NCBI RefSeq assembly: GCF_000614205.1
Contig: NZ_BAKN01000002.1
Location: 186,001-250,000 of the forward strand
Source of the DNA: Hoylesella saccharolytica JCM 17484
GTDB lineage: Bacteria; Bacteroidota; Bacteroidia; Bacteroidales; Bacteroidaceae
Reading direction: 5' to 3'
DNA length: 64,000 bases
The stretch's first letter is position 1. Each line of letters begins with the position of its first letter. Below the pieces are notes generated by a model. That model was given only the letters and a program-made list of their open reading frames with translations. It was not told where the DNA came from and made no database searches. Made by a program: the position numbers and the translations under genes. Below, in pieces: positions 34,275 through 43,547 of this stretch.

Positions 34275-35401
34275 ATGACTTCAACTAAAAATTGTGATGT
34301 TATTGTTACATACTGTTGGAATAGGGTAGGATATAACATTATTAGAAGCCTATTCGAAAAGGGGCTGAACGTAGTTGTTGGTGACACTTCGCGCCACAAT
34401 ATATGTTGTATGTCAAGATATTGTGTGGGAAGTTTTATTTATTCAGACCCAACGATAGATGAACAGGCTTTTATCAGTGATATTAAGGCTGCGATAGAAA
34501 AGTATGGAGCAAAGGTACTTATGCCAACCCACGATGAGGCACTTGTGTTAGCAAAACATATTGAGGAGTTACCACGGGATGTGGTGTATTGCATGGAAGA
34601 CAGTGAGATGCAAGTAAAACTCTCCGACAAATATTCTGCTACCATCTTAGCTCAGAAAGCTGGAGTTCCTGTCCCTGCGTTCATTCAGAATTTGGAAAGG
34701 CACATTTATCCGATTGTTATCAAGACAAAATTTGGGAATTCGGCAAAGGGTGTTTATTTCCCGAAATCTTATGGCGAGGCCATGAAAATAATATCTAATT
34801 ATAAAAGTGAAGACTTGCTGATAGAAGAGTTTTTCCCCGGAGTGACTATAGTGTTGATTGTGTGAGATACAATGATTTTTTCTTTGCAAGTTCCTATCGT
34901 TCATTGGTTACAAAAACTAATGGAGGTGGAACAACTACACAACGGGTTATCGTTTCCATGCCAAAAATCGAACGCTATGCAGAACAGCTTTTGAACGAGG
35001 TCGATTATAAAGGTGTGTGTGGCATTGACTTTAAAGTAAATGAGGAAACGGGTGAAGCTGTATTCATTGAAGTAAATACACGTTTTACAGGAGGTTTAGC
35101 CACGCCAATGACAGCAGGTTTTGATATTCCATATGTCGTATATTCCTTATTTACAAGGGGAAAATATGAGCATCCTATAAACTTAAAGATAGGGACAAAA
35201 ACAAAATGGATTTTAGGAGATGTTATTGCTTTAGCTAGTAAGATTGTTCAAAGGACGTTAACAAAGGAAGAGTTCAAACAAATTATAAGTTGGAAGTTTG
35301 ATGCTTTCGATGATTTTAGGCATGATGACAAAAAGGCTATCATAGGTGAGTGTAGATATTATTTGACTAAACTGATTAAGAATAAGAAACTTAATCCTTA
35401 A
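34275..35401 (+). pseudogene. ATP-grasp carboxylate-amine ligase, one -1 frameshift
   Basis: The first frame (MTSTKNCDVIVTYCWNRVGYNII) holds the preATP-grasp domain and the start of the ATP-grasp fold (PIVIKTKFGNSAKGVYF, LLIEEFFPG) and stops at 34865. The second, one frame back, starts in homology at SDYSVDCVRYNDFFFASS and includes VCGIDFKVNEETGEAVFIEVNTRF, the metal-binding ExN end of the domain, then ends at 35401. Restoring one base near 34845-34850 (CCCCGGAG) gives 1128 nt, or 375 aa. Enzymes of this type join a carboxylate to an amine. Next to a phosphoglycosyl transferase and a sugar 4-aminotransferase it would be suited to acylating an amino sugar. Confidence 0.8.
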
Positions 35402-35417
35402 ATTAATAACATGTAGA

Positions 35418-36032
35418 ATGCTGGTAAAATGGATATTCGATAGAGTTGTTTCTTTTATAGGTATAGTAGTTCTACTACCTGTATACATTGCTATCGCCTG
35501 CCTAATAAAGATTAAAATGCCAGAAGGTAAAGTCCTTTTTCGGCAAAAACGCGTAGGGAAAAATGGGAAACTATTTACCATGTACAAATTTAGGACAATG
35601 TTGTCTGATCCGGTTAAAGATGTTTCTGTTTCTGCAGCAGAGAAGAGTAGAATAACTCCACTGGGGAGTAAACTCCGAAAATACAAACTTGATGAACTCC
35701 CCGAGCTGTGGAATGTTTTAACTGGTGACATGAGTTTCGTTGGTCCTCGGCCTGATGTTCCTGGTTACGCAGATGTTTTAACAGGCGACAGTAGAAGTAT
35801 TCTAAAACTTCGCCCAGGTATTACGGGACCAGCAAGCCTAAAATATCGAAATGAAGAGGATTTATTAGAAAAAATAGATAATAAAGTAGAATACAATAAT
35901 AATGTTATTTATCCGGATAAGATACGTATCAACCTATATTATTATAAGAATTACTCATTCATAAAAGATCTACAGATGATTTTATGTACCATAACAGGAA
36001 CGAAAATGATGTACGGTGGAGAAATAATTTAA
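35418..36032 (+). CDS. Initiating phosphoglycosyl transferase (PglC/WcaJ C-domain type)
   Basis: 204 residues, the short monotopic form. It shows the re-entrant helix WIFDRVVSFIGIVVLLPVYIAIA, then VLFRQKRVGKNGKLFTMYKFRTM, LDELPELWNVLTGDMSFVGPRPD and LRPGITGPASLKYRN. All catalytic blocks are complete. The enzyme transfers a phospho-sugar from a UDP-sugar to undecaprenyl phosphate and so primes glycan assembly. The neighbouring PglE- and PglF-like genes suggest the donor is a UDP-4-amino-4,6-dideoxy sugar such as a bacillosamine derivative. Confidence 0.93.
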   Translation: MLVKWIFDRVVSFIGIVVLLPVYIAIACLIKIKMPEGKVLFRQKRVGKNGKLFTMYKFRTMLSDPVKDVSVSAAEKSRITPLGSKLRKYKLDELPELWNVLTGDMSFVGPRPDVPGYADVLTGDSRSILKLRPGITGPASLKYRNEEDLLEKIDNKVEYNNNVIYPDKIRINLYYYKNYSFIKDLQMILCTITGTKMMYGGEII

Positions 36033-36074
36033 AATACTAATGATTTTATATTTTCAATCAAAAATATTAATCTT

Positions 36075-37211
36075 ATGGATAATCGTATCTATCTATGTCT
36101 TGCTCACATGAGCGGCAACGAGATGAAGTATATACAGGAAGCATTCGATACAAACTGGGTAGTACCTTTAGGCCCAAACGTCAATGCTTTTGAAAACGAC
36201 TTAGAAACATTTGTCGGCCAAGATAAACACGTTGTAGCTTTATCTGCCGGAACAGCTGCCATTCACCTTTCTTTAGTGGCACTCGGTGTAAAAGCGGGTG
36301 ATGAAGTGATTTGTCAATCCTTTACATTTTCAGCCTCAGCCAATCCTATTACTTATCAAGGGGCAACTCCGGTGTTCGTCGATAGCGAAGAAGATACGTG
36401 GAATATGGACCCACAACTCCTCGAAGAGGCTATCAAAGACCGCATAGCCAAAACAGGGAAAAAGCCCAAAGCAATTATCCCCGTGTACCTTTATGGTATG
36501 CCTGCATATATTGACGAAATCATGGAGATTGCCCAACGCTATGATATCCCGGTCATCGAAGATGCTGCTGAAGGATTCGGATCTAAGTATAAAGGACGCA
36601 TCGTAGGCACTTTCGGACAATTCGGTATTATGAGTTTCAATGGTAACAAAATGATTACCACGAGCGGCGGAGGTGCCTTAATATGTCCCGATGAAGATAC
36701 TAAAAAACGTATTATGTTTTTTGCCACACAAGCTCGTGAACCTATGCCGTACTATTTGCATAAAGAGATAGGATATAACTATCGAATGAGCAACATCTGT
36801 GCAGGCATCGGGCGCGGACAGATGACCATCGTAAATGAACATATCACACATCATATCCACATCAAAAAACTTTACGAAGCTGCTTTCAAAGAGGTAGAAG
36901 GCGTTCAGCTTCATACAGCTCCGCATAACTATATGGAGCCTAATTACTGGCTCAACACCATTCTTATCAAACCTGAAAAGATGGGATGCAACTACGAAAC
37001 CATCCGCCAACATTTAGACAGTGTTGGTATAGAAAGCCGACCTTTATGGAAGCCCATGCATACACAACCCGTATTTAAAGATGCACCGGCCTATGTCAAC
37101 GGGGTTTCCGACAGATTATTCAGTCAAGGTCTGTGCTTACCTTCGGGTCCCTATGTGTCTGATGAAGATGCCATGCGGGTTGTAAAAGAAGTACTGGCAT
37201 GTAGAAAATAA
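36075..37211 (+). CDS. DegT/DnrJ/EryC1 PLP-dependent sugar aminotransferase (PglE-like)
   Basis: 378 residues. ALSAGTAAIHLSLVALGVKAGDEVICQSFTF, VPVYLYGMPAYIDEI, VIEDAAEGFGSKYKGRIVGTFG and SFNGNKMITTSGGG, with the PLP-binding lysine, are all present in order. It transfers an amino group to C4 of a UDP-4-keto-6-deoxy sugar. It follows the phosphoglycosyl transferase by 42 nt and precedes the dehydratase that would make its substrate. Confidence 0.93.
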   Translation: MDNRIYLCLAHMSGNEMKYIQEAFDTNWVVPLGPNVNAFENDLETFVGQDKHVVALSAGTAAIHLSLVALGVKAGDEVICQSFTFSASANPITYQGATPVFVDSEEDTWNMDPQLLEEAIKDRIAKTGKKPKAIIPVYLYGMPAYIDEIMEIAQRYDIPVIEDAAEGFGSKYKGRIVGTFGQFGIMSFNGNKMITTSGGGALICPDEDTKKRIMFFATQAREPMPYYLHKEIGYNYRMSNICAGIGRGQMTIVNEHITHHIHIKKLYEAAFKEVEGVQLHTAPHNYMEPNYWLNTILIKPEKMGCNYETIRQHLDSVGIESRPLWKPMHTQPVFKDAPAYVNGVSDRLFSQGLCLPSGPYVSDEDAMRVVKEVLACRK

Positions 37212-37285
37212 AAGCCAACTTTTTACTTAAAGACAATAGTAAATCACACAAATTGTATAAAGACTAATCTAATTGACCATTTACA

Positions 37286-39217
37286 ATGAATCTATTTAGC
37301 AAAATTATTAATTGGTATTTCAAAAAAGACTCCCTACCCTATTGGTCTATTTTTTTGATTGACTGCATTATTTGCTTCTTCTCCGGATTGTTTGTCTTTG
37401 CTTTATTCTTCAAGCCCACCAATGCATTAGCCAACCTTCCGGTCATCAGCCGCACATTGTTATTTTATCTTATATTCAATGTTATCGGCTTCCGTTGGTT
37501 TCATACCTATGCCGGTGTCATCCGCTACTCATCCTTTGTAGACCTCAAACGAGTGGCTTACGCCATGGGAGTAGCCTTTATCGGCGTGGCCATTATTCAT
37601 TACCCCATCATCTTTTGGCCGGCATCACATCAATGGATTGTTCCCCTAAATCTTCGTCATATTATCTCCATCTATATCGTTTCAACCATTGTTTTATGGG
37701 CGTTTCGTATCGTTATCAAGATGATTTACGATACAGCCTTTGACAATGAAAAAGCCAAACGCACCCTTATCTATGGTGTAAAAGAAGGTGGTGTTGGTCT
37801 TGCAAAAAACATCAGTACTCAAAAACCGCAGCTTTTCAGGCTTTACGGCTTCATCACCCACGATAACAGCCTTACCAATCGCTATTTGATGGGAAAGAAA
37901 GTGTATTCTGTCAATAAAAAGTTGGAAGAGATTATTAAATCCGAAAGAATCAGTGCGGTATTGGTTTCTCCATTAAGAAACGAAGAGTTTCGTAATGAAG
38001 AAAAGCTGCAAGACATGCTCATTAATGCCGGAGTGCGCATCTATATGACTGAAGGCGTACAAGAATGGGATAATACATCTGCCAATCAGATCGTCGGAAC
38101 ACTAAAAGAAATCAGCATCGAAGACCTTCTGCCGCGCGACCAAATACAAATAGATATGGAGAGCGTTGGCAACCTTCTGAGTGGCAAAAAGATATTGATA
38201 ACCGGTTCGGCTGGAAGTATCGGGTCTGAAATGGTTAGACAAATCTGCCTCTTTAAACCTGCTGAGCTGATGTTAGTAGACCAAGCTGAAACGCCTCAAC
38301 ACGACATTCGCCTCATGATGCTGAACGATCACCCCTCCATTAAAACATCCACCATCATCGCCTCGATAACCAATCGCGACAGGATGGAGGGCATTTTCTC
38401 TACCTTTCAGCCGGATTACGTCTTCCATGCAGCTGCTTACAAGCATGTACCAATGATGGAAGATAACCCCAGCGAAAGCATACAAAACAATGTTTGGGGC
38501 ACAAAAGTGGTGGCAGATCTTAGCGTAAAGTATGGTGTAAAAAAGTTTGTGATGGTATCTACCGATAAAGCAGTAAACCCCACAAACGTAATGGGATGCT
38601 CCAAACGCATTTGTGAAATCTATGTACAAAGTCTTGACAAGGCCGAGAAAGAGGGTAAAATAGAAGGTACAACACAATTTGTCACCACCCGCTTTGGTAA
38701 CGTGCTGGGGTCAAACGGCTCGGTTATTCCACTGTTTGAAAAACAAATTCGGGCCGGTGGACCGGTTACCGTTACCGACCCCAACATCATTCGTTTCTTC
38801 ATGCTTATCCCCGAAGCCTGCAAACTGGTACTCGAGGCTGGCACAAAGGGAAATGGAGGCGAGATATTTGTTTTTGATATGGGTAAGCCCGTCAAAATTG
38901 CCGACTTGGCAAAACGTATGATTATGCTTTCCGGAGCCAAGAATATACAAATAGAATATACCGGACTGCGACCCGGCGAAAAGCTTTATGAGGAGGTGTT
39001 AAACGATGAAGAAAGCACACTGCCTTCGTTTAATCCCAAAATAAGAATTGCAAAAGTACGTCAGTACGATTATCAACAAGTTGACCAAGACATTCAAGAA
39101 CTCATCAACATTTCGCACGCCTATAACGAAATGGATATTGTTAGAAAGATGAAACAAATGGTTCCTGAGTTTAAAAGCAAAAACTCTGTTTACTCTGCCT
39201 TAGATGAGATATCTTAA
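37286..39217 (+). CDS. UDP-GlcNAc 4,6-dehydratase-type protein (PglF/CapD/FlaA1)
   Basis: 643 residues. An N-terminal membrane domain has four helices (about residues 18-140) and a nucleotide-binding CoA-like domain (YGVKEGGVGLAKN). The C-terminal SDR domain shows ITGSAGSIGSEMVRQI, FHAAAYKHVPMMEDNPSES and VSTDKAVNPTNVMGCSKR, the membrane-bound dehydratase signature. It converts UDP-GlcNAc to the 4-keto-6-deoxy sugar at the inner membrane. Last sugar gene of the operon, with a terminator just downstream. Confidence 0.94.
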   Translation: MNLFSKIINWYFKKDSLPYWSIFLIDCIICFFSGLFVFALFFKPTNALANLPVISRTLLFYLIFNVIGFRWFHTYAGVIRYSSFVDLKRVAYAMGVAFIGVAIIHYPIIFWPASHQWIVPLNLRHIISIYIVSTIVLWAFRIVIKMIYDTAFDNEKAKRTLIYGVKEGGVGLAKNISTQKPQLFRLYGFITHDNSLTNRYLMGKKVYSVNKKLEEIIKSERISAVLVSPLRNEEFRNEEKLQDMLINAGVRIYMTEGVQEWDNTSANQIVGTLKEISIEDLLPRDQIQIDMESVGNLLSGKKILITGSAGSIGSEMVRQICLFKPAELMLVDQAETPQHDIRLMMLNDHPSIKTSTIIASITNRDRMEGIFSTFQPDYVFHAAAYKHVPMMEDNPSESIQNNVWGTKVVADLSVKYGVKKFVMVSTDKAVNPTNVMGCSKRICEIYVQSLDKAEKEGKIEGTTQFVTTRFGNVLGSNGSVIPLFEKQIRAGGPVTVTDPNIIRFFMLIPEACKLVLEAGTKGNGGEIFVFDMGKPVKIADLAKRMIMLSGAKNIQIEYTGLRPGEKLYEEVLNDEESTLPSFNPKIRIAKVRQYDYQQVDQDIQELINISHAYNEMDIVRKMKQMVPEFKSKNSVYSALDEIS

Positions 39218-39228
39218 TTAACGAGTGA

Positions 39229-39270
39229 ATAAGGGGTAATGTAAAAATACATCACCCCTTATCCGTTTTT
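39229..39270 (+). terminator. Hairpin terminator after the dehydratase gene
   Basis: ATAAGGGGTAATGTA (39229-39243) pairs with TACATCACCCCTTAT (39248-39262) with one mismatch and a 4-nt loop. It is followed by CCGTTTTT. Confidence 0.75.
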
Positions 39271-39312
39271 CTAAAAACATTCCCTTTTATTTCTTTCCCC
39301 TACCCTTACTCT

Positions 39313-40398
39313 ATGCCTTCTCCCGTTTCTCTTTTATATGCTGTACTCTGCAATGAGTTTTGGGGTACTCCCTTACCCTTTCGTTCTCTTTCGCATGCTC
39401 AGTTTCAGCAACTGAGACAATTGGCATTGCAACAAACCGTAGAGGGTTTTCTGGCCGGAGTGTTGATTAGAGAGAGGATACAACTTGAGCAACCGGACGC
39501 ACTTCTTATCTTCTCGCGGGCAAGAATGATTGAGCAACTCAACTACCAAACCGATCAAGTACTTTCTCAACTAAACCAATTGTTGACCCAAGAAAACATT
39601 ACACACCTTATCTTCAAAGGGCAAACGTTGGCACAACTCTACCCACACCCGGCGGAAAGAACACCCGGCGACATCGATTTTTATTGTATCCCGCCCCACT
39701 TCCGGCAAGCCGTCAATCTTTTAAAAGAGTGTTGGCAGGCCAATATCCACGCGGGCGAGAGTAGTCAACATTACGAATTCTCCTATCGGCAAATACCCCT
39801 TGAGATGCACTTTCGGATGATTAAATTCAACAGTTCGTACATCCAATGCTACTGGGATCAACTTTTATCCTCAACCCCTTACAGTACCATAAACATCGGC
39901 AGTACCTCCGTGCCTATCCTTAACCCAACGCTAAACGTCCTCTACACCTTTCTTCATCTCTATCATCACTTAGTTGAATTGGGCGTTGGACTACGTCAAT
40001 TCTGCGACGTTTTACAGCTTTTACACCATTATTGCACAGAGATAGACCGTCCTTTATTAGCCGTTCATCTCGATAAAATGGGCTTTCGGCATGCCTTTTG
40101 TGCCATCGGATACATCTTAGTACATCGCTTGGGTCTTCCTGAAGAAGAGTTTCCTCTACCCCTTTCGCCACATTACAAAAAATACGAATGCCGTATCCTG
40201 GATATAGTCTTTACCGGTGGAAACTTCGGGAAGTACATATCCACCACTGCTGTACGTTCCGGATGGCGTTACAACATAGAAGCTATAGCCCGCAAATTAA
40301 AACATTACATCCTTTTCAGACAGCTTTCGCCTCGCGAAATCCTCTTTACTGTACTTAAAGAACTACCACAAAAGATACTCGACGGTATTAAACGCTAA
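39313..40398 (+). CDS. NTP_transf_5-family nucleotidyltransferase-fold protein
   Basis: 361 residues with no signal peptide. HLIFKGQTLAQLYPHPAERTPGDIDFYC is the K-G-x6-Y-x-x-P-x-x-R-x-x-x-D-I-D block of the uncharacterised nucleotidyltransferase family (PF14907 type), and MHFRMIKFN supplies the third acidic/His strand. Members are common next to polysaccharide loci but their substrate is not established. It sits between two terminators, so it may be an independent unit, though I see no clear promoter in the 42 nt between the upstream terminator and the ATG. Confidence 0.8.
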   Translation: MPSPVSLLYAVLCNEFWGTPLPFRSLSHAQFQQLRQLALQQTVEGFLAGVLIRERIQLEQPDALLIFSRARMIEQLNYQTDQVLSQLNQLLTQENITHLIFKGQTLAQLYPHPAERTPGDIDFYCIPPHFRQAVNLLKECWQANIHAGESSQHYEFSYRQIPLEMHFRMIKFNSSYIQCYWDQLLSSTPYSTINIGSTSVPILNPTLNVLYTFLHLYHHLVELGVGLRQFCDVLQLLHHYCTEIDRPLLAVHLDKMGFRHAFCAIGYILVHRLGLPEEEFPLPLSPHYKKYECRILDIVFTGGNFGKYISTTAVRSGWRYNIEAIARKLKHYILFRQLSPREILFTVLKELPQKILDGIKR

Positions 40399-40409
40399 AC
40401 CAAAGATAA

Positions 40410-40437
40410 ACGGCAGAGCAGCTCTCTGCCGTTTTTT
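40410..40437 (+). terminator. Intrinsic terminator closing the polysaccharide region
   Basis: ACGGCAGAG (40410-40418) pairs perfectly with CTCTGCCGT (40424-40432) around a 5-nt loop and is followed by a T run. A strong factor-independent terminator 11 nt after the stop codon at 40398. Confidence 0.9.
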
Positions 40438-40718
40438 ATTTTTCACACACGCACCTTTCCTTCTACAAAAGCTCCTTTACTCTACGCTCAAACCTAAAAT
40501 CAACTATTAAAAAATTCAGCCATAAAAACCATAAAATAACATCAGATAATCGGTTGTTTCTCAATAGATACAAGCCCTTTAGAAATTCTTCCTCTCACAT
40601 ATCTGCACAAATTCGGGATAAGAAATAATGCCCATAGCCCATATTAATTTATTTCCGAATGCACTTTTTAACTTCTCCGTGCTATCTGCTGACAGGTACA
40701 TCCCCTCCTAACCTCCCC

Positions 40719-40762
40719 AAAAGGTAAAGGTGAAAGGGTAAAAAGGTGAAAAAGTGAAAGGA
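40719..40762. repeat. Two-unit A/G-rich 22-nt repeat
   Basis: Two consecutive 22-nt stretches begin AAAAGGTAAAGGTG (40719) and AAAAGGTGAAAAAG (40741). The period equals that of the other arrays, but low complexity makes coincidence possible. Confidence 0.4.
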
Positions 40763-40897
40763 TGCAGAAACCATATAAAGAGCAAAAAGCAAGTAATGTA
40801 GTACACCTACCCCTTTATTGGAATGTGTTGAGTTTCTCCTTTGCAATTATTGAGTTCTCTCTTGATATAAGCTTTTGAGTAGCTATGCAGCACACCT

Positions 40898-40916
40898 CTC
40901 CCCTTGAAAAGGGGAG
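40898..40916. repeat. Perfect GC-rich hairpin, likely dispersed repeat
   Basis: CTCCCCTT (40898-40905) and AAGGGGAG (40909-40916) form an 8-bp stem with a 3-nt loop, continued by ATTGAGAGGGG. Elements of this look recur between genes in many Bacteroidetes genomes. No T run follows, so it is not a typical terminator. Confidence 0.5.
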
Positions 40917-41066
40917 ATTGAGAGGGGATTACCTATGCTGAACTGACATATAAGATAGACCTATTCGATAACTTTAAAATCATACAAATTACCCGAACCT
41001 AATACATATTTCATCATATTGTATCAAAAAATCACCTAAATTCATTCTCTATATAGAATATTTATC

Positions 41067-41074
41067 TAACTTTG
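41067..41074 (+). promoter_or_regulatory. Likely -7 element of the beta-propeller gene
   Basis: TAACTTTG matches TAnnTTTG, 76 nt before ATG 41150. No clear TTG lies 19-21 nt upstream, so only half of the promoter is supported. Confidence 0.4.
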
Positions 41075-41149
41075 GTCTTTAGGAAATAGTGTTCAACTCC
41101 ATCTTAAATCCTTTTTTGAATAAATCCTATCAAATAAAATACCTTTTTT

Positions 41150-42307
41150 ATGAAGAATTCATGTATTAATAAAAGGAAGATGATTCTTATTGCAATCATC
41201 CTTTTAATACCATTGGTATTATTTTCACGTAGCGGTGTTAAATCTAATGGAAAGTATGTAATAGGTTATGACTCACCAGAAAGAAAAAATGGAGTAGGAA
41301 TTCGTAATATTAAATACAGAATAATACCGCTAAAGCGGCAGAGTAATCCAAGTATTATTACTCCCCAAAAAATTGAAATTACCGATTCAATTATTTTTAT
41401 ACTTGATCAGAACAAGCTCATCTCTTATGATTTTAATGGTAATTTCTTACATGCTATAGGAAACTATGGATATGGGCATGATGAATATATGAATTTATCC
41501 GGCTTTTACATTGATAGCGAGAAAAATGTTATTTTATTTGATTCATATAAGAATACTCTGTTGAAATTTACTAAAAACGGAGATTTTCTCAGTGCAATAA
41601 AACTATCTTCTGCCAACTTAAAATGTACACAATCTATTCTTCCTATCGATGAGCATTCACTTTTTATTTACAACTATTTGTTTAACAATTCCTATCAACT
41701 ATGCAAAATCATAAATATAAAGGATAACACAGAAAAAGAAATCTCCTCTACCCCAATGTGTACAAATAATACAATGGAACATATAGGTGCAAATCCTTAT
41801 TGCTTTTATAATGGAAATATTCGTTATTTAAGGCCATTCGATAATTCTGTTTATAATTTAATGGATGGTTCCACATTTTGCATAGATACCAAAAAGAAAG
41901 TCTATACCGACCGAGAGCTAAGTTCAATCAAAGATTTTAGCATTACAACCTATGCAAATTTGATAAATCACGGGGCTTTCGGGGGCTTTACCGACATCTT
42001 TGAAACAAATAAATACATCATGCTTGCATCTTACAATACTATGTATATACTTGTTGACAAAGGAAAAATGAAATGTACCAAATTTGAATATGGCCTTAAA
42101 ACAAAGCATGCAAATTATCCTCTATATAACATAAAAGGTGCTTATGGGAATCAATTAATTGGCATATTATCAATGAAAGATGCAAAAAATATGATATTGG
42201 CAAGTAATAAGAAAATGAGCCAAACGCTGAAAAGCTTTATGCAAGACAGCTTATTTGACCATTATATTATTATGTACGATTTAGAAGACGCCGAAATTAG
42301 AAACTAA
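41150..42307 (+). CDS. 6-bladed beta-propeller protein, membrane-anchored
   Basis: 385 residues. A basic start (MKNSCINKRKM) is followed by one hydrophobic segment (ILIAIILLIPLVLFSRS), so it is probably anchored in the inner membrane or exported. Repeating blocks such as IFILDQNKLISYDFNGNFLHAIG and VILFDSYKNTLLKFTKNGDFLSAI are blades of the NHL/6-bladed propeller family (BF4221-like) expanded in Bacteroidales. Role unknown; usually thought to bind ligands or proteins in the envelope. Strongly AT-rich like the glycan locus. Confidence 0.75.
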   Translation: MKNSCINKRKMILIAIILLIPLVLFSRSGVKSNGKYVIGYDSPERKNGVGIRNIKYRIIPLKRQSNPSIITPQKIEITDSIIFILDQNKLISYDFNGNFLHAIGNYGYGHDEYMNLSGFYIDSEKNVILFDSYKNTLLKFTKNGDFLSAIKLSSANLKCTQSILPIDEHSLFIYNYLFNNSYQLCKIINIKDNTEKEISSTPMCTNNTMEHIGANPYCFYNGNIRYLRPFDNSVYNLMDGSTFCIDTKKKVYTDRELSSIKDFSITTYANLINHGAFGGFTDIFETNKYIMLASYNTMYILVDKGKMKCTKFEYGLKTKHANYPLYNIKGAYGNQLIGILSMKDAKNMILASNKKMSQTLKSFMQDSLFDHYIIMYDLEDAEIRN

Positions 42308-42409
42308 AATTACCGAAAAGAATTTATTTCTCACACCTCGAAACGCTACTTATATTTTGTCTTTCAGCAGGTTAACCTATCCCCTCATTAACCTATTAAC
42401 ACACCTACG

Positions 42410-42526
42410 CACCTCACCTCAACAAATTTCTTCGCCCGAAGATGTAAGAGAAACGGGTGTAATCCATAAGCCGGGCGATGCCGATGCTACCTAAGATGCA
42501 TATCAATATCGTTACAAAAGCCTGCA
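42410..42526 (-). pseudogene. Duplicated 3' fragment of the acyltransferase gene at 43548
   Basis: These roughly 117 nt match 43544-43660 at a constant offset of 1134 nt with only a few differences (for example CCCGAAG versus CCCAAAG). They encode the last 35 or so residues of the acyltransferase (GSIGIARLMDYTRLSYIFGR) and its stop region on the minus strand. No upstream part of the gene is present here. The copies are direct repeats flanking the DUF192 gene and the IS982 remnant. Confidence 0.85.
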
Positions 42527-42569
42527 GCACGGTCGGTCACATCAACGTGGTCGGTATCGGTAGCTTCGA

Positions 42570-43037
42570 CTACGGCAGTTTGATTGTGCTTCCCGGCCCT
42601 ACATTGTTTCTTTTGAACCAGCCTTGCGGCACTTCAAGCGCATAGCGCACGGGAGTTGATGACTCAACACTTTCATGGCTGAACGGTGTCATGTCACGTG
42701 TTTCTCGGATTTCGCCGTTCGAACTGATGAACGCAATCGAAAGGGCTACAGGCGTATCTTTCATCCAAAAGCTTAGTTTTTGGTCTTTACGAAAGATGAA
42801 AAGCATGCCCGTTCCTTCGGGAATTCTTTTGCGACCCATATAGCCTTTCGTCAACTCGCGTATGGAGCGGGCAAGCTCAACCCTTATGGGAACGGTTTTG
42901 CCGTCAAGACTCTTTATGGTAAGGTCCTTTTCTTCAAATTCAAGCGAGAATATCGAACAAGCACCTAAGATAATACAGCACAGCAGAACAATTCCTCGCA
43001 GTAACAGCTTTTTTGTAGCCAGTAATAACTTTTTCAT
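42570..43037 (-). CDS. DUF192-family lipoprotein
   Basis: 155 residues. The N-terminus has a basic stretch, a hydrophobic core and the lipobox LGAC with Cys27 as lipidation site. The mature part shows the DUF192 pattern: VELARSIRELTKGYMGRKRIPEGTGMLFIF, LSFWMKDTPVALSIAFI and RYALEVPQGWFKRNNVGPGSTI. The fold is known but no activity is established. It lies between two copies of an acyltransferase 3' end, so it was probably brought here by the rearrangement, or its neighbour was. Confidence 0.9.
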   Translation of the reverse strand: MKKLLLATKKLLLRGIVLLCCIILGACSIFSLEFEEKDLTIKSLDGKTVPIRVELARSIRELTKGYMGRKRIPEGTGMLFIFRKDQKLSFWMKDTPVALSIAFISSNGEIRETRDMTPFSHESVESSTPVRYALEVPQGWFKRNNVGPGSTIKLP

Positions 43038-43191
43038 GTCTAAATCTTTTTAAATGGTTATACAATTCATTATTTATTATGTGAGTTCGATACTACATTT
43101 TTACGGCCAGTTCGGGTTAAGAAAGTCCTTGTAAAAGTTGGTAATCTCGCTATTCTTGCATAACGTTATAGTTGAAAATCAATAACTATAG

Positions 43192-43467
43192 CTAAGCAAT
43201 GATTACACTGACAAAGTTACTGAAATATTCTGTACATTAGATGAGTTCTGCAAGAATTTAGATGCTGAACTCACTAAAAGCCTCCATCTCACACCCATCG
43301 ACGAGGGATATAAGCGCATGAGAAACCGTAAAGGGCAAATGTCCAAGAGCGAAATCATGACCATTCTGCTGTGTTACCATTTTGGCTCTTTCCGCAACTT
43401 CAAGCACTATTACCTCTTCTTCATCAAGAATAAAAATAAGAAGTATAACGTAGATGTCATTCAGTGA
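43192..43467 (+). pseudogene. IS982-family transposase N-terminal remnant
   Basis: An open stretch without a proper start codon encodes NDYTDKVTEIFCTLDEFCKN, then MRNRKGQMSKSEIMTILLCYHFGSFRNFKHYYLFFIKN, the unmistakable N-terminal region of IS982 transposases. It ends at a TGA at 43465-43467 after about 92 codons. The DDE catalytic part is missing. Upstream, CCAGTTCGGGTT near 43110 resembles an IS terminal repeat, but I see no right end. An inactive IS relic. Confidence 0.85.
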
Positions 43468-43547
43468 TATACACGTCATAATGAAACCACAATAAAATAA
43501 ATCAAGAAGATTACATCATGGTATATCGCTTTTAGTATTAAAACACC

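Larger units (their letters stand above)
40438..41149. other. Gene-free 710-bp region with short repeats
   Basis: No credible coding frame. It contains an A/G-rich two-unit 22-nt repeat (40719-40762), a perfect hairpin CTCCCCTT/AAGGGGAG (40898-40916) followed by GAGAGGGG, and the -7 element of the beta-propeller gene (41067-41074). The rest is AT-rich with nothing I can name. Confidence 0.6.

Noticed and set aside
36075..37211. Considered as the missing AEP transaminase of the phosphonate pathway
   Set aside because: It is a DegT/DnrJ-type sugar aminotransferase, 18 kb away and adjacent to the matching sugar dehydratase.
43258..43479. 73-aa minus-strand frame
   Set aside because: It is antisense to the clear IS982 transposase remnant on the + strand.
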